The notes: generated from the sequence alone by a model not told the origin. A stretch of 64,000 bases of DNA from Chryseobacterium sp. W4I1 (GCF_030816115.1 NZ_JAUSXQ010000001.1:2852001-2916000), one strand, 5' to 3'; positions 1-8,802 are shown, counted from the first letter of the stretch. Program-made: numbers and translations.

Positions 1-1136
1 GATATTGGAATGCTGTGGAATATTTCTTCCCCTATAAATATCAGACCGATCAGGCCTGGAACGACGTTTTATCAGAAATGATTCCAAAGTTCTTAAACGT
101 CAATAATGATGAAAGCTATCATCTGACCCTTGCTGAACTGGTGGCCAAAGTTGATGATTCCCATGCTTTTCTGTATTCCCCATTAATCAATGCCAGTCAA
201 TATGGAAGAAGAAAAGTTCCTGTGGAATATATTTATGCAGAAGGAAAGTTGGTTATCACTAAAGTCATTAGAAATAAGTTTAACGAAGAGATACTCTTAA
301 AAACCGGTGATGTCATTTATGATATCAGTGGCCGAACAATTCCACAAATGGTTAACAGTTTTGGAAAATATATTCCAGCCTCCAATTCGTGGGGAAAGAT
401 CAATAAAGTGAGGAATCTTTTTCTGTTCAGCAATCATGAGGCTATCACTATCAAAGTTGAACGGGACGGAGAAAATCTGGAAATTGAAGCTAAAACTTAT
501 CTCCTCAAAGATATTATCCAGGAGAAATCTGTTCCTGAGCAGAAATGGAAGTTTCTGGATACAGACCAAAAGACAGGCTATGTGAATATGGGGAATATTG
601 AAAAAAGTGATCTGGATGACATGTATCAAGATTTTAAGTCTACAACATCTATTATTTTTGACCTCAGAAATTATCCTCAACAGACTATTTTTCCTCTAAG
701 CAGAATGATTTTGCCAGAAAAATCAATTTATTATCAATTTAATTTTCCTGAGACAGATTATTTGAGTAAATTTTATAGCGCAAAAAACAGTATCGGAAGA
801 AAGAACCCGGATTATTATAAAGGCAATGTCATCATTTTAGTAGATGAGCGCACGCAAAGCCAGGCAGAGACTACGACAATGATGCTTAAACAACATCCAA
901 AAGCAAAAGTGATAGGAAGCCATACATCCGGAGCCAACGGTGACATCATCCGGTTTAAAATTGCGGATCTTGATACTGCCTTTACCGGGCTTGGAGCTTA
1001 TTATCCTGACGGAAGGGAAACCCAGAGGATCGGAATTATTCCCGATATGATCATAAAACCTACCGTAAAAGGTGTGCTGGCAGGAAAAGATGAAGTTCTG
1101 GAAAGGGCTTTAGAATATATAAGGACCGGTTTTTAA
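1..1136 (+). CDS. S41 family peptidase, 3' part (5' end outside window)
   Basis: The reading frame is already open at base 3 and reads YWNAVEYFFPY before the first possible start (GTG at 15), so this is the C-terminal part of a longer protein. About 373 residues remain after that GTG. A PDZ-like stretch (roughly residues 75-160, counting from the GTG) is followed by a tail-specific-protease domain with the nucleophile motif TQSQAE (Ser about 282) and a TSGANGD loop, both typical of S41 peptidases. These cut exported proteins near the C-terminus in the periplasm. Substrate unknown. Its stop is 132 bp upstream of porX and no strong terminator lies between. Confidence 0.85.
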   Translation, partial: YWNAVEYFFPYKYQTDQAWNDVLSEMIPKFLNVNNDESYHLTLAELVAKVDDSHAFLYSPLINASQYGRRKVPVEYIYAEGKLVITKVIRNKFNEEILLKTGDVIYDISGRTIPQMVNSFGKYIPASNSWGKINKVRNLFLFSNHEAITIKVERDGENLEIEAKTYLLKDIIQEKSVPEQKWKFLDTDQKTGYVNMGNIEKSDLDDMYQDFKSTTSIIFDLRNYPQQTIFPLSRMILPEKSIYYQFNFPETDYLSKFYSAKNSIGRKNPDYYKGNVIILVDERTQSQAETTTMMLKQHPKAKVIGSHTSGANGDIIRFKIADLDTAFTGLGAYYPDGRETQRIGIIPDMIIKPTVKGVLAGKDEVLERALEYIRTGF

Positions 1137-1268
1137 ATGAATTGATATCAGCAATTATGCAGTAGAATTTTCATTTAACTAAGATTTAACTTTTGTTGTC
1201 TCTAATTTGTGAGAATTTAAAAGGAATTGGTCGGCAATTTGATGCAATAACCATGTAAAAAATAAATT

Positions 1269-2814
1269 ATGTCGGAAAAAATATTATGGATAGATGATGA
1301 AATAGATTTACTCAAACCCCATATTGTATTCTTAGAAAAAAAAGGTTATCAGGTAACCCCTGTTAACAACGTGAACGAGGCTCTGGAACTCATGGACTCG
1401 GAAAAATTCGCACTTACCTTAATTGATGAAAATATGCCCGGTATTTCGGGACTGGAGGCCATTCCTATGATTAAAGAAAAAGATAATTCTTTAAAGATTG
1501 TAATGGTGACCAAAAGTGAGGAGGAACATATTATGGAAGAAGCCATCGGATCACAGATCGCTGACTACATTCTTAAACCGGTAAATCCTAACCAGATTTT
1601 ATTATCGTTGAAAAAAAATCTGCAGGAGGATAATCTTGTGGAGCAGAAAACCATTCTTCAGTATCAGCAGGAGTTCAGAAACCTCTCTATGGAGCTTTCT
1701 TATCTCAGAACTTACCAGGAATGGGCAGAATATTATAAAAAAATCCTAAGCTGGGAAATCAAATTCGATAAGGTTGCTGATAATGAATTTGCGGATCTGT
1801 TGCAGTCTCAGAAAGAAGAAGCGAATATTCAGTTTTCAAAATTTATTGAAAAAAATTATGAAGACTGGCTGACGGATTCCGAGAAACCTCTGATGAGTCA
1901 TACTCTTTTCAAAGAAAAAATAAAGCCAGAGGTGGAGAAAGAAAAAGTCCTGCTTCTGATGATAGACAATTTGCGTTTTGACCAGTGGAAGGTGATTGAG
2001 CCGTTATTTACAAAATACTACAATAAAATTTCTGAAGATTATTACTACAGTATTCTTCCCACAGCCACTCAATATGCAAGAAACTCTTTCTTTGCGGGAT
2101 TGATGCCATCTGAGATCGAAAAACGTTTCCCGGATAAATGGTTCAATGATAACGAGGAAGGAAATAAGAATGAATTTGAGCGTGATTTCCTGGAAGATCA
2201 GATGAAAAGAATTGGTTTGGGATCTAAGTCTATGAAGTATCTTAAGGTTTTGAATGCAGATTTTGAACGAAAAATCTACGATGATTTTAACCAGCATAAG
2301 AACAATGATCTTTTGGTAATTGTTTACAACTTCATCGATATCCTTTCGCATGCCAAAACAGACAACCATATTGTAGATCAGTTGATCCGTGATGACAAAA
2401 CTTTCAGATCGCTTACCTATAACTGGTTTGAAAACTCATCATTAATTAAGATCATAAAAGCAGCAGCAGAAAGTGGCTATAAAACTTGTGATCACAACCG
2501 ATCACGGAACGATATACGTTAAAAAGCCAAGCAAAGTAGTTGGTGACCGTGAAACATCAACAAACATCCGTTATAAAACAGGAAAGAGTTTAACGTATGA
2601 TGATAGCGATGTATGGGCAGTTACGAATCCAGAAAAGCTTTTCCTTCCTAAAGGAAATTTAAGCTCGAAATATATCTTTGCTAAAAATAATATTTTCCTG
2701 GCCTATCCTAAAAATTACAATCATTTTGTAAATTATTATAAAGAAACATACCAACATGGGGGAATTTCACTTGAAGAGTGTATCATTCCTATCAGTATTT
2801 TAGAACCCAAATAG
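1269..2814 (+). pseudogene. porX: PorX-type T9SS response regulator with PglZ domain, frameshifted
   Basis: The N-terminus is a CheY-like receiver (acid pocket DDE at 9-11, phospho-acceptor Asp53 in LIDEN, Thr81, Lys103 in ILKP). A helical linker follows, then an alkaline-phosphatase-like PglZ domain beginning about residue 228 (MIDNLRFDQW, then PTAT at 264-267). This is the architecture of PorX, which works with the kinase PorY in controlling the type IX secretion system. The first frame stops at 2522 after 417 residues. The rest of the domain, including the metal-binding TTDHG motif, continues in another frame to 2814. Removing one A from the run at 2481-2484 joins the frames (GYKLVITTDHG) into a 514-residue protein, about the usual PorX length. 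As written, the gene loses part of its catalytic metal site. It may be a real mutation or a sequencing error. Confidence 0.9.
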
Positions 2815-2848
2815 TTTTTTTCATAGTTTATTTAAAATTTCGGGTTCA

Positions 2849-2888
2849 GAAGCGGCAAAAATCGAATGATTTTTGCCGCTTCTTTTTT
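2849..2888 (+). terminator. Rho-independent terminator after porX
   Basis: A perfect 14-bp stem (GAAGCGGCAAAAAT at 2849-2862 pairing with 2869-2882) with a 6-base loop is followed by a run of six T. It lies 35 bp after the second-frame stop of porX and separates it from the YciI-like gene. Confidence 0.9.
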
Positions 2889-2938
2889 CCGGTCGCTTTT
2901 AATAGTCTGGAACAGTTCCTATCTTAGCAAAAAAAACA

Positions 2939-3232
2939 ATGTTTATTATTTCACTCAGTTACAAAACCTCTCTGGAGAATGTTGAGCATTTCATTCCGGA
3001 ACACAATGATTTTCTTGAAAAGCATTACCATTCAGGAAACTTTATTGCTTCGGGCAGAAAGGAACCGAGAACAGGCGGGATCATTCTTGCTAATGAAAGC
3101 TCTAAAGATGAAATTGAAAAGATCATTAAAGAAGATCCTTTTTATATTCATCAGATCGCAGATTATAATATCATAGAATTTATTCCTACAAAATATAACG
3201 AACACTTTAAATTTTTTATAAAAAACGCATGA
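2939..3232 (+). CDS. YciI-like protein
   Basis: This 97-residue protein has the size and pattern of the YciI family, a ferredoxin-like fold related to the antibiotic-biosynthesis-monooxygenase fold. Family hallmarks are the N-terminal strand (MFIISLSYK), a conserved HxxFLEKHYHSGNFIASGRK segment with a His, and a final DPF motif (residues about 66-68). The molecular function of most YciI proteins is unknown. Its stop overlaps the start of exonuclease III (ATGA at 3229-3232), so the two are probably translated together. Confidence 0.8.
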   Translation: MFIISLSYKTSLENVEHFIPEHNDFLEKHYHSGNFIASGRKEPRTGGIILANESSKDEIEKIIKEDPFYIHQIADYNIIEFIPTKYNEHFKFFIKNA

Positions 3233-3993
3233 AGTTAATTACTTATAATGTCAACGGAATCAGGGCTGCCTTTACAAAAGATTTTTTAGGCTGGCTAAAA
3301 ACTGCTGACCCGGATATCGTATGCATTCAGGAAAGCAAAGCGGGAAATGATCAGATCGACATCGAAAGCCTTGAGAAAATAGGTTATCACAGTTATTGGC
3401 ATTCTGCAGTAAGAAAAGGCTACAGTGGCGTAGGAATTGCGTCTAAAATCAAACCTATCCATGTAGAATATGGATGTGGTATAGAAAGCTATGATAATGA
3501 AGGCAGGATCATCCGTGCGGACTTTGACGGATATTCTGTGATTTCTGTCTATGTGCCGTCTGCTAGCAATATTGAAAGGCTTGGATTTAAAATGCAGTTC
3601 TGTCATGATTTCCTTGCTTATATCAAGGAATTAAGAAAAACGATTCCTAACCTTATTATTTCGGGGGATTTCAATATTTGCCACCAAGCGATAGATATCC
3701 ATGATCCAGTGCGTTTAAAGAACGTTTCCGGCTTTCTACCGATGGAAAGGGAATGGATGACTAGTTTTATCGAAGAATGTGAATTGATTGACAGTTTCCG
3801 TTTTTTCAACAATGAACCGGATAATTATACCTGGTGGAGCTACCGCCAGAATTCCAGAGCTAAAAACAAAGGCTGGAGACTGGATTATAATTTTGCAACC
3901 TATACGCTAAAAGATAGGCTTTCAAGAGCCGTAATTCTCAAAGAAGCTGTTCATTCTGACCATTGTCCTGCATTATTGGAATTAAACGTCTAG
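3229..3993 (+). CDS. xth: Exodeoxyribonuclease III
   Basis: This 254-residue protein is a full-length member of the ExoIII/AP-endonuclease (EEP) family. Visible family motifs are NVNGIRA at the N-terminus, the metal-binding Glu in CIQESKA, ISGDFN in the middle, RLDY and the terminal catalytic SDHCP. Known members cut DNA at abasic sites and have 3'-5' exonuclease and 3'-phosphatase activity in base excision repair. It overlaps the upstream YciI-like gene by 4 bases and is closed by a strong hairpin 14 bp downstream. Confidence 0.93.
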   Translation: MKLITYNVNGIRAAFTKDFLGWLKTADPDIVCIQESKAGNDQIDIESLEKIGYHSYWHSAVRKGYSGVGIASKIKPIHVEYGCGIESYDNEGRIIRADFDGYSVISVYVPSASNIERLGFKMQFCHDFLAYIKELRKTIPNLIISGDFNICHQAIDIHDPVRLKNVSGFLPMEREWMTSFIEECELIDSFRFFNNEPDNYTWWSYRQNSRAKNKGWRLDYNFATYTLKDRLSRAVILKEAVHSDHCPALLELNV

Positions 3994-4006
3994 AGCGACA
4001 AAAATA

Positions 4007-4035
4007 AAAGCCAGCTGAGTCAGCTGGCTTTTTAA
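4007..4035. terminator. Bidirectional terminator between xth and rlpA-like gene
   Basis: A 13-bp inverted repeat (AAAAGCCAGCTGA at 4007-4019 against 4021-4033) has A-runs and T-runs on either side. It stands between two convergent genes and can serve both. Confidence 0.88.
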
Positions 4036-4050
4036 ACTTAAATCATAAAT

Positions 4051-4422
4051 TTAGTCGACAATTTCATATTCAACCGGAATAGTACCGCGATTGGTATCCC
4101 CGATTTCATCGAACGCAGCTTTAGAAATATCTAATGCTCTTGATGCATGGAAAGGTCCTCTATCATTAATCTTCACTATCACCTGTTTTCCATTGTTCAG
4201 ATTGGTAACTTTAATATTAGTTCCAAACGGAAGCGTTCTGTTTGCAGCGGTGAACTTTGAATTACTAAAGATCTCTCCGCTTGCTGTTTTTCTACCATTA
4301 AACTTATCGTGGTAGAACGATGCATAACTTGTTTTCTTCGCCTCTGAAGTATTATTTGTAAAAGAATAAACACCTAAGGTTGAAATCATCATTATGATTA
4401 CGAGAATGAATCTTTTCATCAT
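4051..4422 (-). CDS. RlpA-like septal ring/double-psi beta-barrel protein
   Basis: This 123-residue protein has an N-terminal signal sequence (hydrophobic residues about 4-20) and then one RlpA-like double-psi beta-barrel domain. The diagnostic segments ASFYHDKFNGRKTASGE, LPFGTNIKVTN, VKINDRGP and RALDISKAAF are all present. RlpA proteins are periplasmic or outer-membrane peptidoglycan enzymes; some are lytic transglycosylases acting on denuded glycan strands. There is no SPOR domain and no lipobox Cys, so this is a minimal secreted form. It has no close neighbour on its strand, and a long AT-rich leader lies upstream. Confidence 0.85.
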   Translation of the reverse strand: MMKRFILVIIMMISTLGVYSFTNNTSEAKKTSYASFYHDKFNGRKTASGEIFSNSKFTAANRTLPFGTNIKVTNLNNGKQVIVKINDRGPFHASRALDISKAAFDEIGDTNRGTIPVEYEIVD

Positions 4423-5001
4423 CTTGAATTTTATTGGTTTTGACGGAGCAAAAGTATAAGGAATGTTGTAAAGTCCCTACTCCATCTGTTAACAACTGTT
4501 AATTAAAACTAAATTATATGTTAATATTGCTTGTAAGTTCCTATTAACAGGGGTTTTAAAAGACAGTGTTAAAAAGTGTTAAAAAAACAGACAATAAGTT
4601 AACATAATTAACTTATTGTCTAAAAAATTCAAAATGAAAAATACGTAATATTCTAATAATCAAATATTTATATATTTAGGATAATTTCAATATATTGAAA
4701 ATATCTATTGTAAAAAAATAAAAAATTTAAGATGCGGAACAAGTGAAACAGTTGTAATAGAAGTCTTTTAAAGACATTCGGTATAATCAACCACACTTAT
4801 TTTAACATAGAGTATTAACAATAAAATTAAATCTGATACTAATTTCCATAGATTTAAATCAAAATTTATTAGCCGCTTTTAAAATTCTCTTTTAATAATA
4901 TTATCAATTTAAATACCAAATGATTTTTTTAAATAGACTTTATCTTTATTCATCTCTTAAACTCTCTCGCTTAAACTCCGTTCATAAACATTATAATACA
5001 A
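4423..5001. other. Long AT-rich intergenic region
   Basis: About 580 bases upstream of the rlpA-like gene contain no credible coding frame. The notable element is a perfect hairpin at 4589-4621, listed separately. There is also a short palindrome GTCTTT-T-AAAGAC near 4763 and the direct repeat GTGTTAAAAA near 4566-4585. The rest looks like featureless AT-rich sequence. Confidence 0.6.
4581..4621 (-). terminator. Terminator-like hairpin in the rlpA upstream region
   Basis: A perfect 14-bp stem (AGACAATAAGTTAA at 4589-4602 with 4608-4621) has a 5-base loop. Read on the minus strand it is followed by GTTTTTTT, the layout of an intrinsic terminator. The stem is AT-rich. The nearest upstream minus-strand gene already has its own terminator at 5002-5030. 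This hairpin may therefore end an unannotated transcript or act in the leader of the rlpA-like gene. Confidence 0.5.
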
Positions 5002-5030
5002 AAAAAACCAATGATTGCTCATTGGTTTTT
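5002..5030 (-). terminator. Terminator of the secreted-protein gene pair
   Basis: AAAAACCAATGA pairs with TCATTGGTTTTT around a TTGC loop, 24 bp beyond the stop of the minus-strand gene ending at 5054. The minus-strand transcript ends in a T-run. Confidence 0.82.
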
Positions 5031-5053
5031 AAATATATAAATAAGTTTTAATC

Positions 5054-5806
5054 TTATTTCAAGTATTCTATTACATAGTCATATGTTCCGGAAGGATATA
5101 CAACTGACATACTAGGAGAACCAGTAATTGCATTACCTGCACTGGTAGCCACTGTGTAAGAATACAAGCTTCTGTCATAAACAGTGTTTGTACCTGCTTT
5201 ATAGATAGTGATACCATATAGAGTGGTCATACCTGTTGGAGCTGGTATATTTACTGCTGTAGAAGTCCCACTCGCTGTAAAGCTTCCTTTTAAAGCAAAC
5301 AGCTGCTTATCACCAGTTGTAGTATTGATCAAAGTATTGGTAGTTGTTTCAGCAGTACCGATGGTTACTTTAGGAGAAGCACCACCTACCGGAAGCCATC
5401 TACCTGCAGTAACGCTACCATTGGAAGCACCGTTTGGATTAGAGAAATAATACCAACCAGCCTGTAAACCGGTAGTTTGAGTAGTTAATAACGGATCCGC
5501 AGTAGAGCCTGATGCGGCAGTATTATATACTAACATCCCATCAAAATAAGAAGGAAACGTAATACCGTCAGCTGCTGCTGTATCAAATCTGAAAAGAGTT
5601 AAATCTGTATTTGGGAACACTAAACCTTTTCCTATGCTATTTGACGAAGATGCGGATGTATTAAAGTTTGTACTTGCATCTAAGAATGCATTAGAATCTC
5701 CAACATTATTTTGGATAACCTGGTTTGAATTAACTTGACCATAAACCTTAGTTAGAGATAAAGATGCAAAAAGAACTATGTAAAGACTAAATTTTTTCAT
5801 TTTCAT
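5054..5806 (-). CDS. Secreted protein of unknown function
   Basis: I do not recognise a named family. The 250-residue protein starts MKMKKFSLYIVLFASLSL with a clear signal peptide, probably cut after VYGQ. It continues as a low-complexity, Thr/Ser/Ala/Gly-rich sequence with no Cys in the mature part. A longer frame reaches 5839, but its extra 11 residues overlap the upstream gene and precede the signal peptide, so the ATG at 5806 (or 5800) is preferred. It shares the style of the upstream gene (AGWYYFSNPNG and GRWLPVGG resemble FYYYDGTTG and VWKPVGGG), and the two are 8 bp apart and so cotranscribed. A surface or matrix protein is plausible but unproven. Confidence 0.75.
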   Translation of the reverse strand: MKMKKFSLYIVLFASLSLTKVYGQVNSNQVIQNNVGDSNAFLDASTNFNTSASSSNSIGKGLVFPNTDLTLFRFDTAAADGITFPSYFDGMLVYNTAASGSTADPLLTTQTTGLQAGWYYFSNPNGASNGSVTAGRWLPVGGASPKVTIGTAETTTNTLINTTTGDKQLFALKGSFTASGTSTAVNIPAPTGMTTLYGITIYKAGTNTVYDRSLYSYTVATSAGNAITGSPSMSVVYPSGTYDYVIEYLK

Positions 5807-5814
5807 TTTTGTTT

Positions 5815-6498
5815 TTAGTTTAACGAAATTGCAACCCATGATGTACCGTCACTAATATAAGCCTTCGCTCTATTTTGTGCTAAAGCACCATTTAAAAGAG
5901 TTGTTGAACCTGCAGAGTTTACATTTACTGTTCCTGTGCCAGAATTACTATTAGCAACGTAAATCATTCTTCCAATATTTCCTGCTGGATTTGGAAGATC
6001 AATCGTTAATCCCGAACCAGCTTTTGTAATAATAAAAAAGTCAGTTGCGGTTGCAGTATATGCAGCAGTCGTTGTCAAGATTGTAACACCACCTCTGGTT
6101 CCTTCATATCTCTGAGGAGTAGCAGAACCACCACCACCTACAGGTTTCCAAACATTGTTACCAGTAGTTCCATCATAATAATAGAATCCTGTTGCAGTAA
6201 CATTCACTGTTTTACCTGTTCCTGTTCCACCTAAACCGTCAACAAATACAAGGGCTCCATTTTGAGCACTTGGTGTAGCAGCACCATCAGCATATGCTGT
6301 GTTTTTAGCTTCTAACTGAGCTCTTGACATACGAGGGACTAGCAAGGCATCAGGTCTGGCATTGTCAGTAGTATTAGCTACTACATCTAACGTTGCGGCC
6401 GGTGTAGTCGTGTTAATACCTACACGTCCCGTTGTCTGAGCCTTGGAAACTGCCGAAAAGGCAACGAGCATCGTCGCTGTTAATAAAAATTTTTTCAT
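5815..6498 (-). CDS. Secreted protein with N-terminal VGINTTTP motif
   Basis: This 227-residue protein begins with a signal peptide (MKKFLLTATMLVAFSAVSKAQ) followed by GRVGINTTTPAATLDV. That motif is common at the start of secreted proteins in Flavobacteria and resembles the start of phage tail-fibre or adhesin-like repeats. A Gly/Thr-rich body contains FYYYDGTTGNNVWKPVGGGG, then a C-terminal beta-rich segment (residues about 130-227) with GLTIDLPNP and AKAYISDGTSWVAI. Function is unknown; a surface-exposed or fibre-like protein is likely. It is the first gene of a two-gene operon with the one ending at 5054. Confidence 0.78.
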   Translation of the reverse strand: MKKFLLTATMLVAFSAVSKAQTTGRVGINTTTPAATLDVVANTTDNARPDALLVPRMSRAQLEAKNTAYADGAATPSAQNGALVFVDGLGGTGTGKTVNVTATGFYYYDGTTGNNVWKPVGGGGSATPQRYEGTRGGVTILTTTAAYTATATDFFIITKAGSGLTIDLPNPAGNIGRMIYVANSNSGTGTVNVNSAGSTTLLNGALAQNRAKAYISDGTSWVAISLN

Positions 6499-6850
6499 AA
6501 GTTTTTAAAGATTTTAAATTACATTATTTTTTCATCAATATTTCCAAAAGGAAGATGCATCCCAACTTGTGCTTATCGTCAAGGCTACATTATCAGCCTT
6601 ATTAAATCGGCAACTGCTTGAAGCATTTGATTTTAAAACATTGCTTATTGCGCAAATTTAAGATATAATTTTCAAATTTATACATTAATATATATAAAAA
6701 ATACAGAACACTTACAACATAATAAAGTAAAGCATTGAAAATCAGAAAAATAAATAATTTAACGTTTGTATTAATCGTGTTAAATTTTATTAATATTTTA
6801 ATTATTCAAAAAACTTCGCCATTAATCTGGTGCTCGTAAAGTACAGATTT
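6499..6850. other. Intergenic region, leader of the secreted-protein operon
   Basis: About 350 bases lie between the VGINTTTP gene and the end of rimO, both on the minus strand. The stretch holds candidate promoter elements near 6653 and 6673, and otherwise AT-rich sequence. No RNA gene or coding frame is evident. Confidence 0.6.
6653..6660 (-). promoter_or_regulatory. Candidate -7 element for the secreted-protein operon
   Basis: TAAATTTG on the minus strand fits the Bacteroidota -7 consensus TAnnTTTG. It would give a leader of about 150 bases. A second copy of the same octamer is at 6673-6680. No well-spaced -33 TTG was found for either. Confidence 0.35.
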
Positions 6851-8152
6851 TCAGACCAATTCTCCATATAGATCAAACTCTTCTGCTGAAGTTATTTTGA
6901 CTTCTGCAAATTCACCTATTGAAATGTAGGTTTCTTCAGCAGAAACAAGGACAGTGTTATCTACATCCGGCGAATCATACTCTGTTCTTCCGATGAAATA
7001 ATTGCCTTCTTTTCTGTCGAATACACATCTGAATACTTTACCGATCTTCTCCTGGTTCTTTTCCCAAGAAATCTGTGATTGCAGCTCCATAATCTCTTCC
7101 ACTCTGGCTTCTTTCACTTCCTGAGGAATATCATCTTCCAGTACATATGCACCAGTATTTTCTTCATGAGAATAGGTAAAACATCCCAATCTGTCAAATT
7201 TTTGTTCTCTTACCCAATCTTTTAACTCCTGGAATATTTCTTCAGTTTCTCCGGGATAACCAACGATCAGAGTCGTTCTAATAGCCATATCCGGAACTTT
7301 TTCTCTAAACTTAGCTAATAATGCATTAGTTTTTTCATGAGTTGTTCCACGCTTCATAGATTTCAACAGATCAGAACTGATATGCTGAAGAGGGATATCT
7401 ATATAGTTGCAGACTTTTGGTTCTTCACGGATAATATCAAGAACATCTTCCGGAAAACCGCTTGGAAAAGCATAATGAAGTCGGATCCATTCTATACCTT
7501 CTACTTTTACGAGCTCTTTTAAAAGTTCCCCAAGTGCCCGTTTTTTATAAATATCAAGACCATAATAAGTAAGGTCTTGTGCAATAAGGATAATTTCTTT
7601 AGTTCCTTTTTTTGCCAATTTTTGTGTTTCTAAAACCAGTTTTTCAATAGGTGTAGAAACGTGCCCACCTCTCATTAAAGGGATAGCACAGAAAGAACAC
7701 GGACGGTCACAGCCTTCCGATATTTTAAGATATGCGTAATGTTTAGGGGTTGTAGTAAGTCTTTCACCTACCAGTTCGTGCTTATAATCTGCACCAAGAT
7801 GTTTTAACAGAATAGGAAGATCTCTTGTTCCAAAATACTGATCTACATCAGGAATTTCTCTAATTAGATCTGGCTTATATCTTTCGGAAAGGCAACCTGT
7901 AACAAAGACTTTTTCAACTTCACCTCTGTTTTTAGCCTCTACATAATCAAGGATGGTATTGATGGATTCTTCTTTAGCATTATCTATAAACCCACATGTG
8001 TTGATCACTACAATATCACCACGGTCTTCATGAACCACCTCTTTGCCATTGGCTTTTAGTTGGCTCATTAATACTTCAGAATCGTATACATTCTTGGAAC
8101 ATCCAAGAGTAACCACATTGATTTTCTTCTTCCCTACAGATTTAGTACGCAT
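6851..8152 (-). CDS. rimO: Ribosomal protein S12 methylthiotransferase RimO
   Basis: This 433-residue radical-SAM methylthiotransferase adds a methylthio group to an aspartate of ribosomal protein S12. It has the N-terminal UPF0004 domain with VVTLGCSKN and VINTCGF, the radical-SAM motif CDRPCSFC near the middle, and a C-terminal TRAM domain. The GCSKN variant and full length favour RimO over MiaB. A longer frame reaches 8239, but the 29 extra residues do not resemble the family and cover the promoter, so the ATG at 8152 is chosen. Confidence 0.93.
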   Translation of the reverse strand: MRTKSVGKKKINVVTLGCSKNVYDSEVLMSQLKANGKEVVHEDRGDIVVINTCGFIDNAKEESINTILDYVEAKNRGEVEKVFVTGCLSERYKPDLIREIPDVDQYFGTRDLPILLKHLGADYKHELVGERLTTTPKHYAYLKISEGCDRPCSFCAIPLMRGGHVSTPIEKLVLETQKLAKKGTKEIILIAQDLTYYGLDIYKKRALGELLKELVKVEGIEWIRLHYAFPSGFPEDVLDIIREEPKVCNYIDIPLQHISSDLLKSMKRGTTHEKTNALLAKFREKVPDMAIRTTLIVGYPGETEEIFQELKDWVREQKFDRLGCFTYSHEENTGAYVLEDDIPQEVKEARVEEIMELQSQISWEKNQEKIGKVFRCVFDRKEGNYFIGRTEYDSPDVDNTVLVSAEETYISIGEFAEVKITSAEEFDLYGELV

Positions 8153-8171
8153 CGTTTTGATTTTGAGTGTG

Positions 8172-8205
8172 CAAAGATACAAAATATTAAAAGAGAAAGG
8201 ATCAA
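8172..8205 (-). promoter_or_regulatory. Predicted promoter of rimO
   Basis: On the minus strand, TTG (8203-8205) and TATCTTTG (8172-8179) are separated by 23 bases, close to the Bacteroidota consensus. The leader to the ATG at 8152 would be very short. Confidence 0.5.
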
Positions 8206-8237
8206 AAAATGAAAACCACTTTAGAAAAGTGGTTTTC
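8205..8237 (-). terminator. Terminator of the polysaccharide locus
   Basis: GAAAACCACTT (8211-8221) pairs with the arm ending at 8237 around a short loop. A T-rich tail follows on the minus strand, 11 bp beyond the rfbC stop. It marks the end of the large minus-strand locus. Confidence 0.85.
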
Positions 8238-8247
8238 AAGGTTTTAT

Positions 8248-8793
8248 TTAAAAATTTTTATCTTTAAAACTTGGAGCATTCAGATCCTTTTCAGAAAGTA
8301 TCATATCTTTTTCATCGATCTTCCAATCTATCATAAGATCCGGATCATTAAATTTCACACTTCCTTCTGATTCTTTATTGTAAAAATTATCACATTTATA
8401 AGAGAAAACAGCTGTTTCACTTAATACTGAAAATCCATGTCCGAATCCTCGAGGGATATACATCTGGGTTTTATTTTCTGCTGTGAGTTCTATCCCAAAA
8501 CACTTTCCAAAAGTGGGAGAATCTTCTCTAAGATCAACAGCAACATCCCATACTTTTCCTTCCAAACATGAAACTAATTTTGCCTGGGAGTATTCTCCTT
8601 TTTGCAGGTGAAGTCCCCTGAGTACACCATAAGAAGATTTTGAAATATTGTCCTGAACAAAATGACCGTTCATCCCAGTCAGTTCTTCAAATTTCTTTTC
8701 GTTATACTTCTCAAAGAAGTAACCTCTATCATCTTCAAAAACGGTAGGTTCAATAATATAACAATCTTTTAAAGGTGTTTCTTTTATTTCCAT
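8248..8793 (-). CDS. rfbC: dTDP-4-dehydrorhamnose 3,5-epimerase
   Basis: The 181-residue protein is a full-length RmlC-type cupin. It has the N-terminal DDRGYFFEKYNEKKF, the catalytic-His region GVLRGLHLQKG, the segment VWDVAVDLREDSPTFG, and the PRGFGHGFSVLSE and FSYKCDNFYN motifs. The known reaction epimerises C3 and C5 of dTDP-4-keto-6-deoxyglucose on the way to dTDP-L-rhamnose. It is the last gene of the polysaccharide locus. RfbA, RfbB and RfbD are absent from the window, so they lie elsewhere or this enzyme acts on a different nucleotide sugar. Confidence 0.9.
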   Translation of the reverse strand: MEIKETPLKDCYIIEPTVFEDDRGYFFEKYNEKKFEELTGMNGHFVQDNISKSSYGVLRGLHLQKGEYSQAKLVSCLEGKVWDVAVDLREDSPTFGKCFGIELTAENKTQMYIPRGFGHGFSVLSETAVFSYKCDNFYNKESEGSVKFNDPDLMIDWKIDEKDMILSEKDLNAPSFKDKNF

Positions 8794-8802
8794 TTTATAT
8801 CC

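Noticed and set aside
4423..5001. A small gene in the rlpA upstream gap.
   Set aside because: No frame of useful length with a start codon and family features was found; only the hairpin is notable.
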